Origin: Charina bottae
Lineage: Eukaryota > Chordata > Lepidosauria > Squamata > Charinaidae
Assembly (NCBI GenBank): GCA_023362775.1
Contig: JALMGJ010000006.1
Coordinates: 13,562,001 to 13,626,000, forward strand
Length of the DNA stretch: 64,000 nucleotides
Direction of reading: 5' to 3'
Position numbers and translations under genes: made by a program. The notes under the pieces are model-generated. The model searched no databases. It worked only from the letters and a program-made list of their open reading frames with translations, and was not told where the DNA came from. Below, piece by piece: positions 43,321 to 54,469 of this stretch (positions within the stretch are counted from its first letter, which is position 1; every line of letters starts with the position of its first letter).

Positions 43321-43539
43321 TAATACGATCTATACTACGGTCTCCAATCCATCTTGGATTTATATAATTTATTACTGTATATTATTACTATTATTATTAT
43401 TGTATTTCCTAGATGATATTTTGTATAGTTTTTTAAACTTTCAATTGTTGTAACCCGCCCAGAGTCCCTTGCAAGGGAGATGGGCGGGGAATAAATTGAA
43501 ATAATAAATAAATAAATAAATAAAATAAATGATGAAGTT

Positions 43540-43579
<40 letters not shown>
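43540..43579. repeat. (AAC)n microsatellite
   Basis: About thirteen AAC units directly after the L2-like element. They may descend from the tail of an older element at this site. Confidence 0.9.
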
Positions 43580-43584
43580 GTTGG

Positions 43585-43945
43585 GAAACTTGATTATAAT
43601 TTTCGGCATCTATCTATTGTTTCTGAATTTCCTGAATATGGTATAATCACCAAACCAAAAACATTGTTGAAAATGATGATGTTACATTCTGTGGGATTTT
43701 TGGATAAAAAATTATCCCCATCTAGAATGCAACACACCACTATAACAATAATTGAAAAGAGTAGATTTTGTAGATGTGGCAACACACACAGAGAAAAGAA
43801 TTTAGGAAAAGCAATTGGAACACATTTAAAAATATAGACATCCAATGATCAAAATGGGTATATTATGGGAAAAGTTTTGCAAAGCCATCCCTATAATTAT
43901 TGGTGCTTTAGGCAGAATAACAAACAGATTAAACAAATGTTTACA
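43585..43945 (+). mobile_element. Old non-LTR element fragment
   Basis: Plus-strand frames give IIEKSRFCRCGNTHREKNLG and then MGILWEKFCKAIPIIIGALG plus RITNRLNKCLQEL. The 'V-x-P-I-V-I-G-A-L-G-x-x-x' pattern recurs near the end of several vertebrate non-LTR proteins. The family is not assigned. Confidence 0.45.
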
Positions 43946-43959
43946 GGAACTAGATATTG

Positions 43960-44630
43960 CTATTATATCAACTCATGCATGCCTTGGTCCCTTCCAGGTG
44001 GGACTGCTGCATCATGCTGTACATGGGACTGCCTTTGAAGACCACCAGAAGTTATAACTGGTCCATGATGTGGCAGCATATGCAGTGTTGGGCGCCCCTC
44101 AGTTTGCCAATATTACACCTCTGTTGCATGAGCTGCACTGGTTCCCAGTTTTTTTCTGGGAGCAAGTCAAGGTGCTGGTTATCAACTTTAAAGCCCTACA
44201 AGGCACAGGGCCAGGTTATTTGTGGGACCACCTCTCCTTGAGAGTATCTGCCTGTTCCACCAGATCAGATAGAGTGGGTACACTCCAGGTCCCTTCCCTT
44301 AAATGTTGTCATCTAATGGGACGTAGGAAGTATGCTTTTTCTGCCCTGTGGAACCACCTTCTCCCTGGGGTGCAGCAGGCCCCCACCCTCTGAGCCTCCT
44401 AGAAGGTTGTAAAGAGATGGGTCTTTCCACAAGCACTGGGATAGGGTAAGGTTGGAGTCTGAAGATGGTGGTGTTGGTTGCATTAGAGGAGAAGGGTTGT
44501 GGCACCAATTTTTTTGCTTTTATTGTGTTTCAGTTTTACTGCTGTTGTGAGCCACCCAGAATTGTGTCTTTTAATATGGGTGGACATATACTGTAAGTCA
44601 AACAAACAAACAAACAAATAAATCTTGCTG
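43960..44630 (+). mobile_element. Old L2-like LINE 3' end
   Basis: Residues such as HELHWFPVFFWEQVKVLVIN, FKALQGTGPGYLWDHLS and YAFSALWNHLLPGVQ match the C-terminus of the young element at 41149-43320 (there HWLPVCFRVQFKVLVITFKA and FSAIAPALWNILPPEV). A diverged tail with GAGCCACCCAGAATTGTG and an (AAAC)n run follows. Its divergence and indels show an older insertion. Confidence 0.75.
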
Positions 44631-44773
44631 GGCACATGTTATATCTTACCACATTACTTGGACAATTCCTAGGTTCCTGAATTGAATTTGAATTTCAAAG
44701 AACACCAGTCAAAGATGTGATCCTTTTTGTTGTTCTTTGTACTGTGCTATTTCTTGATGAATAAAAACATAAT

Positions 44774-44955
44774 GAGGTGGAGGTGGAGGTGGAGGTGGAG
44801 GTGGAGGTGGAGGTGGAGGTGGAGGTGGAGGTGGAGGTGGAGGTGGAGGTGGAGGAGGAGGAGGAGGAGGAGGAGGAGGAGGAGGAGGAGGAGGAGAGAA
44901 GAAGAAGAAGAAGAAGAAGAAGAAGAAGAAGAAGAAGAAGAAGAAGAAGAAGAAG
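44774..44955. repeat. Compound purine microsatellite (GGAGGT)n(GGA)n(GAA)n
   Basis: About 13 GGAGGT hexamers (44774-44850) pass into about 15 GGA triplets (44851-44895) and then about 20 GAA triplets (44897-44955). This gives over 100 bp of pure purine on the plus strand after a G/T/A hexamer block. The Arg/Trp/Glu-rich frames here are translation artefacts. Confidence 0.97.
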
Positions 44956-44959
44956 AGAT

Positions 44960-46128
44960 AGTAGTACTAACAGTTATAAATATATAAAAAAGGACTGATT
45001 AGTTTTCTGTTTGCAATTACATCTGGGGAAGTCTGGAGAGTTTATATGTATTGCTTAACCCATATCATTCTGGGAAGTTTATCTAATAAGGTGTTGAATT
45101 AATGTTTACAGCAATAAACCAAATCTTTCTGATCTAGAAGTATATCATATAGAGAAAAAAAATAGTAGTTTTTTAAAAGTGAACTCATGCCAGGATCCTG
45201 AACTCATACAAAGATCTTAAATAAAAAACAGAACTATAATTGCATTTTATTGGCTTCTTCATTAAACTTTCTGTATCACAATATCTGATTTCTACTTTGA
45301 TTAACCCCTCTTCCTTCATATTTCCTTTGCTAAGAATGACAAGTAAAAAAAGAACAGCCAGTTGCTAAAAAAATTCCTCCCTCCCTCCCTCCCTCCCTTC
45401 CCATACTGCCTCCCTCTTTCTTCATATGATTGCATTCATCTGTCAACTGTATTTTTTCTACAAAACGAAATATGACATCCCTCTTATCAACAGAACTCAC
45501 TGTGCATCACATTTCAAATTGCTTCAGCTTGGCAAAATATGGCTGATCATTCAAAGCAAATCACAGAAAAGGAAGAACATAGAAAAAGCTGGGAAGGTAT
45601 TTAATACAAGGAGGGTTTATTTGAAAAAATATTGTCCAACAGACCAAAGAAAGAGCATGTTTTCTTGCTTAGGGCAACTCTCACATAGTGGTTTACAGAA
45701 AAAGATTAAAAATATGAACCTTGACCTTGCAGACGTTTGTATGGATGGAATGGAATGGAAGGTGATTCTTATTCAATATCATCCATGGATTTCCCTTGTT
45801 CATTTTCCTTCACAAAACTCATAAACTCGACTTCCTGGAGCTACTTTGGGGGCTGCATACAGAAGATGTAGGTTAACTAAAATTCTCTCCCCACTTCCAT
45901 TCATAGAACACTTTGATGAACCAAAAGAATTGTTAACAAAATGTACAAAAAAAAAAAAAAGGAAAAACATTCAACTAAGATGAAGGAACTAACATGGGCT
46001 TTCCTCAAAATAAACACCTATCTTGATATGTCTGTGCAGTTGAAAGCTGAGCTATAGCATATGAAAAATGCAAAATCTAAGGAACACCTAACATCTGATC
46101 CATACATGGGGTCATAGTGAATTTTAAC
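44960..46128. other. No gene recognised
   Basis: AT-rich sequence with a (CCCT)n run near 45376-45400 and an A-run near 45946-45960. The plus frame 45426-45824 (132 codons) has no domain that I recognise and no exon context. Confidence 0.4.
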
Positions 46129-46130
46129 AA

Positions 46131-46675
46131 AACCATAGCACGCCAGGCCTTCCTGTCGTCCACTGTCTCTCGGAGTTTGCTGAAATTCATGTTCATTACA
46201 TCAGTGATGCTATCTAACCATCTCATCCTCTGCCGTCCCCTTCTCCTTTTGCCTTCAGTCTTTCCCAGCATCAGGGTCTTTTCCAGTGAGTCCTCTCTTC
46301 GCATTAGGTGGCCAAAGTATTTGAGCTTCAGCTTCAGTATCTGTCCTTCCAATGAGCAGTCAGGGTTGACTTCCTTTAGGATTGACTGGTTTGACCTCCT
46401 TGCAGTCCAAGGGACTCTCAAGAGTCTTCTCCAGCACCACAGTTCGAAAGCATCAATTCTTCAGCGCTCAGCCTTCCTTATGGTCCAACTCTCACAGCCA
46501 TACATTACTACTGGGAAAACCATAGCTTTAACTATACGGACCTTTGTCGGCAAGGTGATGTCTCTGCTTTTTAATATGCTGTCTAGGTTTGCCATAGCTT
46601 TCCTCCCAAGGAGCAAGCGTCTTTTAATTTCATGGCTGCAGTCACCGTCTGCGGTGATCTTGTGATGATGGTGAT
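46131..46675 (-). mobile_element. Bov-B LINE fragment lacking its 3' tail
   Basis: The minus frames encode the Bov-B RT C-terminal region from about ITADGDCSHEIKRRLLLGRK to RKAWRAMV, with one frameshift near 46440. The terminal residues and the GTCGGACACGACT tail found in all neighbouring copies are absent. Sequence stops at the ACCATAGCACGCCAGGCC block after an unrelated ATTTTAACAAA. Confidence 0.9.
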
Positions 46676-46679
46676 GGGC

Positions 46680-47408
46680 TGTACAGAGATGAAACAAATC
46701 ACTTAGTTAATGGCATGTGGGATTTTCAGCTCATATTTTCTTGGGGGGGGCATTTTCTTCAATTTTCTAGGTGTGCTAAAGCTATCTAAGATTCAAGATA
46801 TCAGATTTTCTTTTCTTTCTCACCACAAATGGGTGGGAAATATACCTCTCTTTTTCAGAGGTTTGTAGTCAGATTTGAGTGAGGCAGTATTGGGATGAAG
46901 GCTTTAGGGTCCCACATCTGATTTATGGGCAAAAGGTTGCCTATCATTTCTCTGTGTGTGTGTGTTTGTGCATCTTGCTGTCCAGTTCCAAAGGGGCAGG
47001 ACTGTTTTTCAGGTATGCCCACCTCCTTTGCTAGGTATCTTGAAGATGGATAGCTAAAAAGCCAAGCAAGTTGAAAAAGTGTATTTCTAGGATCGCCAGC
47101 ATTAATTCTTTCACAATATCAGAAACAGAGAAAGAATAAAAAAGCACTTCAATTCCAAGTGTTTGAAAGGAGACCCCAGGATACACAGCAGAGAAGCTGG
47201 TTAGAAAAGAAATTTGTCTTGAGTGGTGCACTTGAAAAGGCAGGAGGTCTTTTATGTCAAGCCACTCTCATTTCTCCATTTCTCTCTTTCTTAGCTGCAC
47301 AGTAATAGGTAGTTGAGGCAGATTTGATATGGGGGTGAAGAGATGTTAGCTCCGGTTACTATGGCTGCAATGCCTTGTGAGTCGGTTTCAAAGGAAATGT
47401 TATCTCCT
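46680..47408. other. No gene recognised
   Basis: Unique sequence with a short (TG)n run near 46953; nothing coding. Confidence 0.35.
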
Positions 47409-47418
47409 AGTGCCAACA

Positions 47419-47832
47419 TAAGAAGGCTGAGCACCGAAGAATTGATGCTTTCGAACTGTGGTGCTGGAGAAGACTCTTAAGAGTCCCTTGGACTGCAAGG
47501 AGGTCAAATCAGTCAATCCTAAAGGAAATCAACCCTGACTGATCATTGGAAGGACAGATACTGAAGCTGAAGCTTAAATACCTTGGCCACCTAATGCAAA
47601 GAGAGGACTCACTGGAAAAGACCCTGATGCTGGGAAAGACTGAAGGCAAAAGGAGAAGGGGACAGCAGAGGATGAGATGGTTAGATAGCATCACCAATGT
47701 AATGAACATGAATTTGAGTAAACTCTGGGAGACAGTGGAGTACAGGAAGGCCTGGCGTGCTATGGTCCATGAGGTCACGAAGAGTCGGACACGACTAAAA
47801 GAATGAACAACAACAACAACAACAACAACAGA
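47419..47832 (+). mobile_element. Bov-B LINE, 5'-truncated insertion with duplication
   Basis: It starts in the RT C-terminal region and ends with GTCGGACACGACTAAAAGAA and an (AAC)n tail. A 10-bp duplication AGTGCCAACA (47409-47418 and 47833-47842) bounds it. An early stop (TGA in CTGACTGATCATTGG) splits the frame; the rest is open to the end. Confidence 0.92.
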
Positions 47833-47842
47833 AGTGCCAACA

Positions 47843-50135
47843 GAGCCTTGGTGATGCATGGAAAGGAGGAAGAATTTTGACATACAGTACTTCTGCCAAT
47901 GTTTTAAAAATACAAGAACAAGGCAGTTTACTATATGTTCATCTTCTCAATCTTTCTTTGACAATATCAACATAAACGCTTTTGCCCCCTGGATTTGTGT
48001 GTCCTGTGTGTGTGTGAGAGTGCGCACACATATGCATGGTCTATTTATCTGTATAACACTCAGCAGGTATAGAGACCATGGAGACTGTTTGAGGAAGTGT
48101 AAAGAAAAAAAGTAAGAAGGTAGAGAAACTACTCAACAACCAATTATCTGAGACTGCCAGGTAGAAGTACAGAGTGCCTTGAAGGAAACTATTGGCTTCC
48201 CATTGCATATCTGTAGGTCTACATCTTCCACATCTATTTAATATAGTCTCATTTGAATTGAGTTTTGACTCCTGGTAGCTATATGGGCTTGATAATGTTG
48301 TTTTTTCTCCTGGGAACAATATATAAGTTGTTATTTCTTTTTTTAACTTCTCAGTCCAGTCTACTGCAATGGGATTGCCTGAAGATCTCCCATCAATTAC
48401 TAACCAGGTCCAGTTCTGCTGAGATTTTTGAAGATCAGCCATGGTCATCTAGATGCTGCCCTTTGCTATGACCTTCACATCTATAGTCAATTACATCTTG
48501 TTGAGTAGGAATATCATAGGATTTCTTGCAGGGATGTGCAGATCTTCTAAGGAGCATGGGGCTTCAATGATCATTCAAGTAACAAAGTGCTTTCATGAAA
48601 CTGTCTCACATCTAATCAGCCGATCAGTCACACCATTTAGCTCCAGTCTATAACAATGGCTTCTAGGCATCTGTGCTGGTCAGTCACCTTTAAAGCAATC
48701 CCATTCTTATAGTCCAAACCCATCTGGAGTGATCCAATGTTGGGAAAGTAGCTTTTAGAGGAATGACTCGGGACTTCCATCATCACAGTAATGGAGAATG
48801 TTGCACAGTTTTCTAAATTGTGCTCGGTTTTTACTGTAGCTTCTTCCTAAGTGTGCATGGTGAATTAATCACATCTGACTTTTTCAAAGGCTCTGCAGTA
48901 CGCACAAGACCCAGCTCCATTTATTACCCCTCGTCAGGCATCTTTACTATCTCTATTACAGCAGGTCTGCCAGGAAGAAAGGATAGAGGTACCTGGCATA
49001 GTTTAATAGAAAAAGAGAGCAGCAGGCATAGAAAAGACCAGCTGTCATCATTCTTTTGTTGGGGTGGGTGGGGGGAGTGCCCAGGAAAAAAGAAGCTTTT
49101 GAATCTTTCCTTTTTGGGCTGTGCTTGACGCTTTGAAACAGAGAATAGATGACATATGGACAAAAGAAGCTAAACACTTCAGGATTTTACTAGGTCTCTT
49201 TTTGCAAGCAGCATACAAAATGAATATTAATGGGTATACACTACTTTCTGTTAAGGCAGAAGCTTCACATAGTGCCCCAAAGGCTGGGTGTGTCCAATAT
49301 GCAGGCAAGTATTAATCATTAGTCTTACAGAAGGGGACAAATTGCATGCATGGAGAGTGATCATCTGAAATATACAAATTAAATTACATTTAAGGAAGTG
49401 CAAAGTAAATCAAATTTGGTCTTTTTTATCTTACTTCCTCCCCTACTTTTTATTTTGGTCACACCCATTTGTTGAAGTGTATCCCTTAATAATTATTCCT
49501 CAAAGGACAAGTGTGGCTTGGCCTGAAAAAAAAAAAGGTTGAGCATCCTTCCTTCAAGAAATTTTAGAGAAAATCTATAGAGTTCCAGGTGGAACATTTT
49601 TTGCTATTGTGGCATTGCATTACTAAAATAAAATCTAAGATATGTTATGAGCTCTTTCCTGTGTGAATCACACAACTGGGGTTATTATTATTTTTTAACC
49701 GGGGCCCATCTAACTAGAGGGGTGTGAGAGTTCAAACTTGAGCATTTTTGTATCATATAGCTGCCGAGGTCTATTTTGAACTGTGGATGATGACCTATAA
49801 AGCAACTGTTCTTACTTAGCATATTTTGAACAAGAAATATCTTTACCCTCTTGGCTTCTAAATCAGTGCAGGGCAGTCTGTTATGGGAGTGATGACATGT
49901 GCAGACAGGAAGTTGAGATACCAGCCATGTGCAACAGGATGATGGATGAATCTGACCAATCAATCTCCAATATGCAAATAAGGGCATTGAACATTGCCCA
50001 TGTTTTCCACTGCAATATTTTGGAAAGTGCTTGGTGCTAATCCATATTTCCTGAGAAATCCTGTATCTGGTCACTTTCATTTTACTCTTGATAGTTTAAT
50101 GGCTTCTTATGGATTCCATTTTTTTTATTACCATG
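47843..50135. other. No gene recognised
   Basis: Many short frames exist, including 48041-48448 minus (135 codons) and 48820-49128 plus, but none shows a known domain. 48280-48480 has the look of an old repeat (CAGTCCAGTCTACTGCAATG) that I cannot name. Confidence 0.35.
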
Positions 50136-50137
50136 TC

Positions 50138-50206
50138 ATTCATTCATTGGCGATCACTCGTAGCTGAGTAAGATTGTCTTCCAAAGGTAAAATTTTAACG
50201 GTGGCA
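50138..50206 (-). mobile_element. RTE-like LINE 3' terminus, truncated
   Basis: CATTGGCGATCACTCGTAGC through GGTAAAATTTTAACGGTGG matches 59898-59957 closely. It is preceded by CATTCATT, the microsatellite-type tail in reverse. Only about 60 bp remain before an LTR begins. Confidence 0.8.
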
Positions 50207-50611
50207 TGTAGGGGTTAGCATGACCGACGCCATTATGCTTCTGGAAAATGCTTGTGGAAAGGAATGAGGTGAAAGGGAACTAGGGAACTAGATAACACAC
50301 GACAAGGTTGTTTAGAATACCAGGAGACACAGAGACTGCTGATACAGAGACCTTGCATGCTGTCTCACTAGGAGAGAGTTTGTTTATGCTTTCTTACTGA
50401 GCTTGGAAACCCTATATAATTGTTGGAGCTGCAATACTGTATGTGGGTGTGGATCTCTTCCCAAGACACTCACTGCCATGGTTTCTGCAGAGATTCCACC
50501 CAGCTTTACTTGGCCAAATAAACTCTGTTATTTTAACCTCCAAGCCTCGACTCAAGTCCCTTTTGGAAGCCTCAGAAACTTGGGTAAAAAGTGTAAGCCA
50601 GGGACCTTACA
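50207..50611 (+). mobile_element. Solo LTR, unrelated to the foldback families
   Basis: A 405-bp unit runs from TGTAGGGGTTAGCATGACC to GCCAGGGACCTTACA, so TG...CA ends. It has a TATA box (CTATATAATTG at 50412) and a poly(A) signal (CCAAATAAACTCTG at 50514) about 100 bp apart, the normal layout of U3-R-U5. No internal retroviral region and no clear target duplication were seen. It abuts the RTE-like tail piece. Confidence 0.75.
50413..50420 (+). promoter_or_regulatory. TATA box of the solo LTR
   Basis: TATATAAT lies about 205 bp from the LTR start and about 100 bp before the AATAAA signal, the expected spacing for an LTR promoter. Confidence 0.6.
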
Positions 50612-50877
50612 ACCAAATAAGAATTACTGGTGCTAAATAAAAATTACATGGGTTTCAGAAACATTTTTTTAAAACTCCAGATTTGATCTACATGGTGATA
50701 AAGTGTAATTTTATCAGTCTTCTACTCCAACTCTCCAATTTATTATTCCTCCATGTTCCAGCTGTAATTGGGATTGCTTTGCCACAATGTGACAACACTC
50801 AATTCTTTTGTCATTTAATGAAGCAAAACTACAGGAGACTAAATGGGTTAGTAGGGCTGATCCCTCATGGATGGGGT

Positions 50878-51211
50878 AAAGGTTAAGGTTCCCCCCGCAC
50901 ATTTGTGCAGTCGTGTCCAACTCTAGGGGCCGGTGCTTATCTCCGTTTCTTAGCCGAAGAGCCAGTGCTGTCCGAAGACGCTTCCATGGTCATGTGGCCG
51001 CATGACACGTGCAGAACACTGTTACCTACCCACCGAAGTGGTACCTATTTATCTACTTGCATTTGCATGCTTTCTAATTGCTAGGTTGGCAAGAGCTGGG
51101 GCGAGTGCGGGAGCTCACTCCGTCACGTGGGGCTAGGGATTCGAACCTCCGAACTTGCGATCTTCCGATCGACAAGCCTGGCGTCTTACCCGCTGAGCCA
51201 CCATGCCCCCC
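50878..51211 (-). mobile_element. tRNA-headed SINE (family A), full length, minus
   Basis: Read in reverse it runs from GGGGGGCATGGTGGCTCAGC to a CCTTAACC tail with intact core blocks. CATGGATGGGGT (50866-50877) and CATGGGTGGGGT (51212-51223) form an 11-of-12 duplication. Confidence 0.93.
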
Positions 51212-51487
51212 CATGGGTGGGGTGGGGAGGTTGACACAAATATCTCCATTATGAGACAATTGCCTCCTCAATCACGATGCAACTAAAGCAAAGCAACCCA
51301 GCCCGGCCCACATGTTCTTCAATTGACTTCACGGAAACAAAACTTTATCTAGCTTTACTTATTTTTCTTTCTCACCAACTTCAAAGAAGCACTGGCACTT
51401 GGAAACTGCATTGACAGAGCTCACAGGGCAGGTTGGAAAATTGACCCATCTTAAGGGTGAATTAATTAACCCTGAATTAATTTAAGG

Positions 51488-51628
51488 TAAAGGTAAAGGT
51501 TTCCCCTGCACAGTCGTGTCTGACTCTAGGAGCCGGTGCTCATCTCCATTTGTTAGCTGAAGAGCCAGCGCTGTCTGAAGATGCTTCCATGGTCACGTGG
51601 CCGGCATGACACACGCGGAACGCTGTTA
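51488..51628 (-). mobile_element. Family A SINE, 5' truncated, minus
   Basis: Only the 3' half is present. A perfect 17-bp duplication CCTGAATTAATTTAAGG flanks it (51471-51487 and 51629-51645), so the truncation happened at insertion. Confidence 0.93.
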
Positions 51629-51649
51629 CCTGAATTAATTTAAGGTTAA

Positions 51650-52146
51650 CTAATTAAGCCTTAAATTAATCAAACTGGCTGAGTCTGAGTGACCTGCTGA
51701 GCCTCAAAGACAACAATAACACTAGGTTGCCTCCTCCTGAACTAGCCCACCTATTTCTGTATGCATTTTAGAAAGGGCATTTGGAATTGTTCCCTGAGAG
51801 CTATTTCCCTTAACCCCTGCTTTCTTCAGCCACTTTCTTTCTGAGACTTCAGAAACAGAGAAAAAACTCTTTAATTCGAGAGTTAGGAACAAGATGCTTA
51901 AGGTGTCATCTGGCCTTTCTAGTCTATTTAAGGCTTATCCCCCCCACCCCCATTTGATCTTCGTCAAAAGGCTGAGAAGCAGGCTAACGGATTTTTGGGG
52001 TTTTTTGGTTGAGAGTGGCCTTAATTCACGAACTATTGCGGTGAACTCTCCAGGGTCCTGAAACGACTCCAGCCCTGTTCTGCCTTCCGCTTTCTGTTTG
52101 CCCAATATGCTTAACCGATTCAGTTCAAAACTAAGCAGCCACATTT
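51650..52146. other. No gene recognised
   Basis: Unique sequence; the minus frame 51935-52144 shows no domain. Confidence 0.35.
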
Positions 52147-52154
52147 GCCTAGCT

Positions 52155-52261
52155 CAGTGTTTCTCAACCCTGGCAACTTTAAGATGTGTGGACTTCAACT
52201 CCCAGAATTCTGGGAGTTGAAATCCACACATCTTAAAAGTTGCCAAGGTTGAGAAACACTG
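52155..52261. mobile_element. Palindromic hAT MITE, near-perfect hairpin
   Basis: A 107-bp palindrome runs from CAGTGTTTCTCAACCCTGGC to GCCAAGGTTGAGAAACACTG around a CAGAATTCTG centre. A perfect 8-bp duplication GCCTAGCT flanks it (52147-52154 and 52262-52269). This is the best-preserved copy of the family in the window. Confidence 0.95.
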
Positions 52262-52612
52262 GCCTAGCTCATGAAGCTTGGTAAGTTTTTACCTTTTTGA
52301 GGAGGGAGGCATCCAAGAACATTGTGTGAAACCAGCCTATTTGTTTAGTTTATGATGAACTGTCTCACACAAACCCAGAAATTGTTGTGTGAACCAAGTT
52401 TATGGATAAGTAATCCCATAGGGCCTTCCTCCTCCAGCAAAGGAGATCGTTACCTTGTCGTGGTGCTGGAGCTTGAACACCTCAATGAAACCATGAGCTA
52501 AACCGTGAAGGGACACCCAAGATGGGAAGGTCGTGGCAGAGAGGTCAGACTAAATACGATCCCTGGGGAAGGTAATGGCAACCCACCCCAGTATTCTTGC
52601 CATGAAAACTAA

Positions 52613-53392
52613 ATGGATCAGTACAACCAAAGATATGTCGGTATACCATCGGAAGATGGGACTCCCAGGTCGGAAGATGGTCAAAATGCTACTGGGGAGG
52701 AACAGAGGATACGTTCAACTAGCCCCAGATGTGATGACGCAGCTAGCTCAAAGCCGAAAGGACGGCTAGCGGCCGACGGTGCTGGTGGTGAACGACGAAT
52801 CCGATGTTCTAAAGATCAACACACCATAGGAACCTGGAATGTAAGATCTATGAGCCAGGGCAAATTGGATGTGGTTATTGGTGAGATGTCAAGATTAAAT
52901 ATAGACATTTTAGGTGTCAGTGAACTGAAATGGACTGGGATGGGCCACTTCACATCAGATGACCACCAGATCTACTACTGTGGACAAGAGGACCACAGAA
53001 GAAATGGAGTAGCCTTCATAATTAATAATAAAGTGGCTAAAGCAGTGCTTGGATACAATCCAAAAAACGATAGAATGATCTCAATTCGAATTCAGGGTAA
53101 GCCATTTAACATCACAGTGATCCAAATATACGCCCCAACCACAGATGCTGAAGAAGCAGAAGTAGATCAGTTCTATGAGGATCTGCAACACCTACTAGAT
53201 AATACACCAAAAAGAGATGTTATTTTCATTACAGGAGACTGGAATGCTAAGGTGGGTAGTCAGACGACACCTGGAATTACAGGCAAGCATGGTCTGGGAG
53301 AACAAAATGAAGCAGGACATAGGCTGATAGAATTTTGCCAAGACAACTCACTGTGCATAACAAACACTCTCTTCCAACAACCTAAAAGATGA
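52613..53392 (+). pseudogene. Bov-B endonuclease (APE-type) region
   Basis: This 259-codon frame has HTIGTWNVRSMSQGKLD (Asn block), DILGVSELKWTG (catalytic Glu), IQIYAPTTDAEEAEVDQFY and IFITGDWNAKVG (Asp/Asn block), all typical of the RTE endonuclease. It ends at a TGA after LFQQPKR. In the next codons LYTWTSPDGRHRNQIDYIL follows in frame, so the stop probably arose from CGA by CpG decay. The final 'S-D-H' block is missing because of the deletion. The nuclease would nick target DNA for RT priming, but this copy is dead. Confidence 0.9.
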
Positions 53393-53452
53393 CTTTATAC
53401 ATGGACTTCACCAGATGGTCGACACCGAAATCAGATTGACTACATCCTGAGT

Positions 53453-54350
53453 ACGGCAGGGCTGTATACTCTCACCCTACCTATTCAACCTGTACGCAGA
53501 ACACATCATGCGACATGCTGGGCTTGAGGAATCCAAGGCTGGAGTTAAAATCGCTGGAAGAAACATTAACAATCTCAGATATGCAGATGATACCACTTTG
53601 ATGGCTGAAAGCGAGGAGGAGTTGAGGAGCCTTATGACGAAGGTGAAAGAAGAAAGTGCAAAAGCTGGGTTGCAGTTAAACCTCAAAAAAACCAAGATTA
53701 TGGCAACCAGCTTGATTGATGACTGGCAAATAGAGGGAGAAAAAGTGGAGGCAGTGACAGACTTTGTATTTCTAGGCGCAAAGATTACTGCAGACGCTGA
53801 CTGCAGCCAGGAAATCAGAAGACGTCTACTTCTTGGGAGGAGAGCAATGGCAAATCTTGATAAAATAGTTAAGAGCAGAGACATCACACTGACAACAAAG
53901 GTCCGCATAGTTAAAGCAATGGTATTCCCTGTAGTAACCTATGGCTGCGAGAGCTGGACCATAAGGAAGGCTGAGCAAAGGAGGATAGATGCTTTCGAAC
54001 TGTGGTGTTGGAGGAAAATTCTGAGAGTGCCTTGGACTGCAAGAAGATCAAACCAGTCCATACTCCAGGAAATCAAGCCAGACTGCTCACTTGAGGGAAT
54101 GATATTAAAGGCAAAACTGAAGTACTTTGGCCACATAATGAGAAGACAGGATACCCTGGAGAAGAAGCTGATGCTAGGGAAAGTGGAAGGCAAAAGGAAG
54201 AGGGGCCGACCAAGGGCAAGATGGATGGATGGTATTCTGGAGGTGACGGACTCAACCATTGGGGAGCTGGGGATGGTGACGGCCGACAGAAAGCTCTGGC
54301 GTGGACTGGTCCATGAAGTCACGAAGAGTCGGAAACGACTGAACGAATAA
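53453..54350 (+). pseudogene. Bov-B reverse transcriptase C-terminal part
   Basis: From the deletion joint, the frame reads VRQGCILSPYLFNLY, then INNLRYADDTTLMAES with the YADD pair. The Bov-B C-terminal region follows (VRIVKAMVFPVVTYGCESW, FELWCWRKILRVPWTARRSN, KYFGHIMRRQDTLEKKL) to the terminal KSRKRLNE. The 280 codons from 53508 are uninterrupted. N-terminal fingers and the first palm Asp are missing, so no activity is expected. Confidence 0.9.
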
Positions 54351-54469
54351 ACAACAAGGGCCTTCCTCAAAGTCCTCATTTAGGCAAAGTGATTTGCTTC
54401 AGCAGCAAACTGGAACAAACAACATGGAGATTTTTGGTTCTGATTTGGAGAGAAATGATGGCAAATTCG

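Larger units (their letters stand above)
39830..43530 (+). mobile_element. L2-like LINE, nearly complete
   Basis: A 3.7-kb element with a probable GC-rich 5' leader, an endonuclease-RT frame and a 3' UTR. The 3' UTR has the block TGTAACCCGCCCAGAGTCCC / GGAGATGGGCGGGGAATAAA and ends in ATAAATAAATAAAT. I call it L2-like because of the YQPPCC and LDPCPSWLV motifs and the tail shape; CR1-group placement is an alternative. The 5' limit is uncertain, since no target duplication was found and this LINE class often leaves none. Confidence 0.85.
52432..54357 (+). mobile_element. Bov-B LINE with both ends, internally deleted
   Basis: A perfect 11-bp duplication GGGCCTTCCTC (52421-52431 and 54358-54368) bounds it. 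The 5' leader (AGGAGATCGTTACCTTGTCG) and 3' end (AGTCGGAAACGACTGAACG) are present, so the insertion was full length at its ends. The endonuclease region joins the RT palm region near 53450, missing perhaps 1.2-1.5 kb by comparison with usual Bov-B length (about 3.2 kb). Confidence 0.93.

Noticed and set aside
44727..44998. Frames rich in Arg-Trp and Glu
   Set aside because: They are translations of the GGAGGT/GGA/GAA microsatellite.
45426..45824. 132-codon plus-strand frame as a gene
   Set aside because: No domain, no codon or exon signal, and it lies in AT-rich unique sequence where such lengths can occur by chance.
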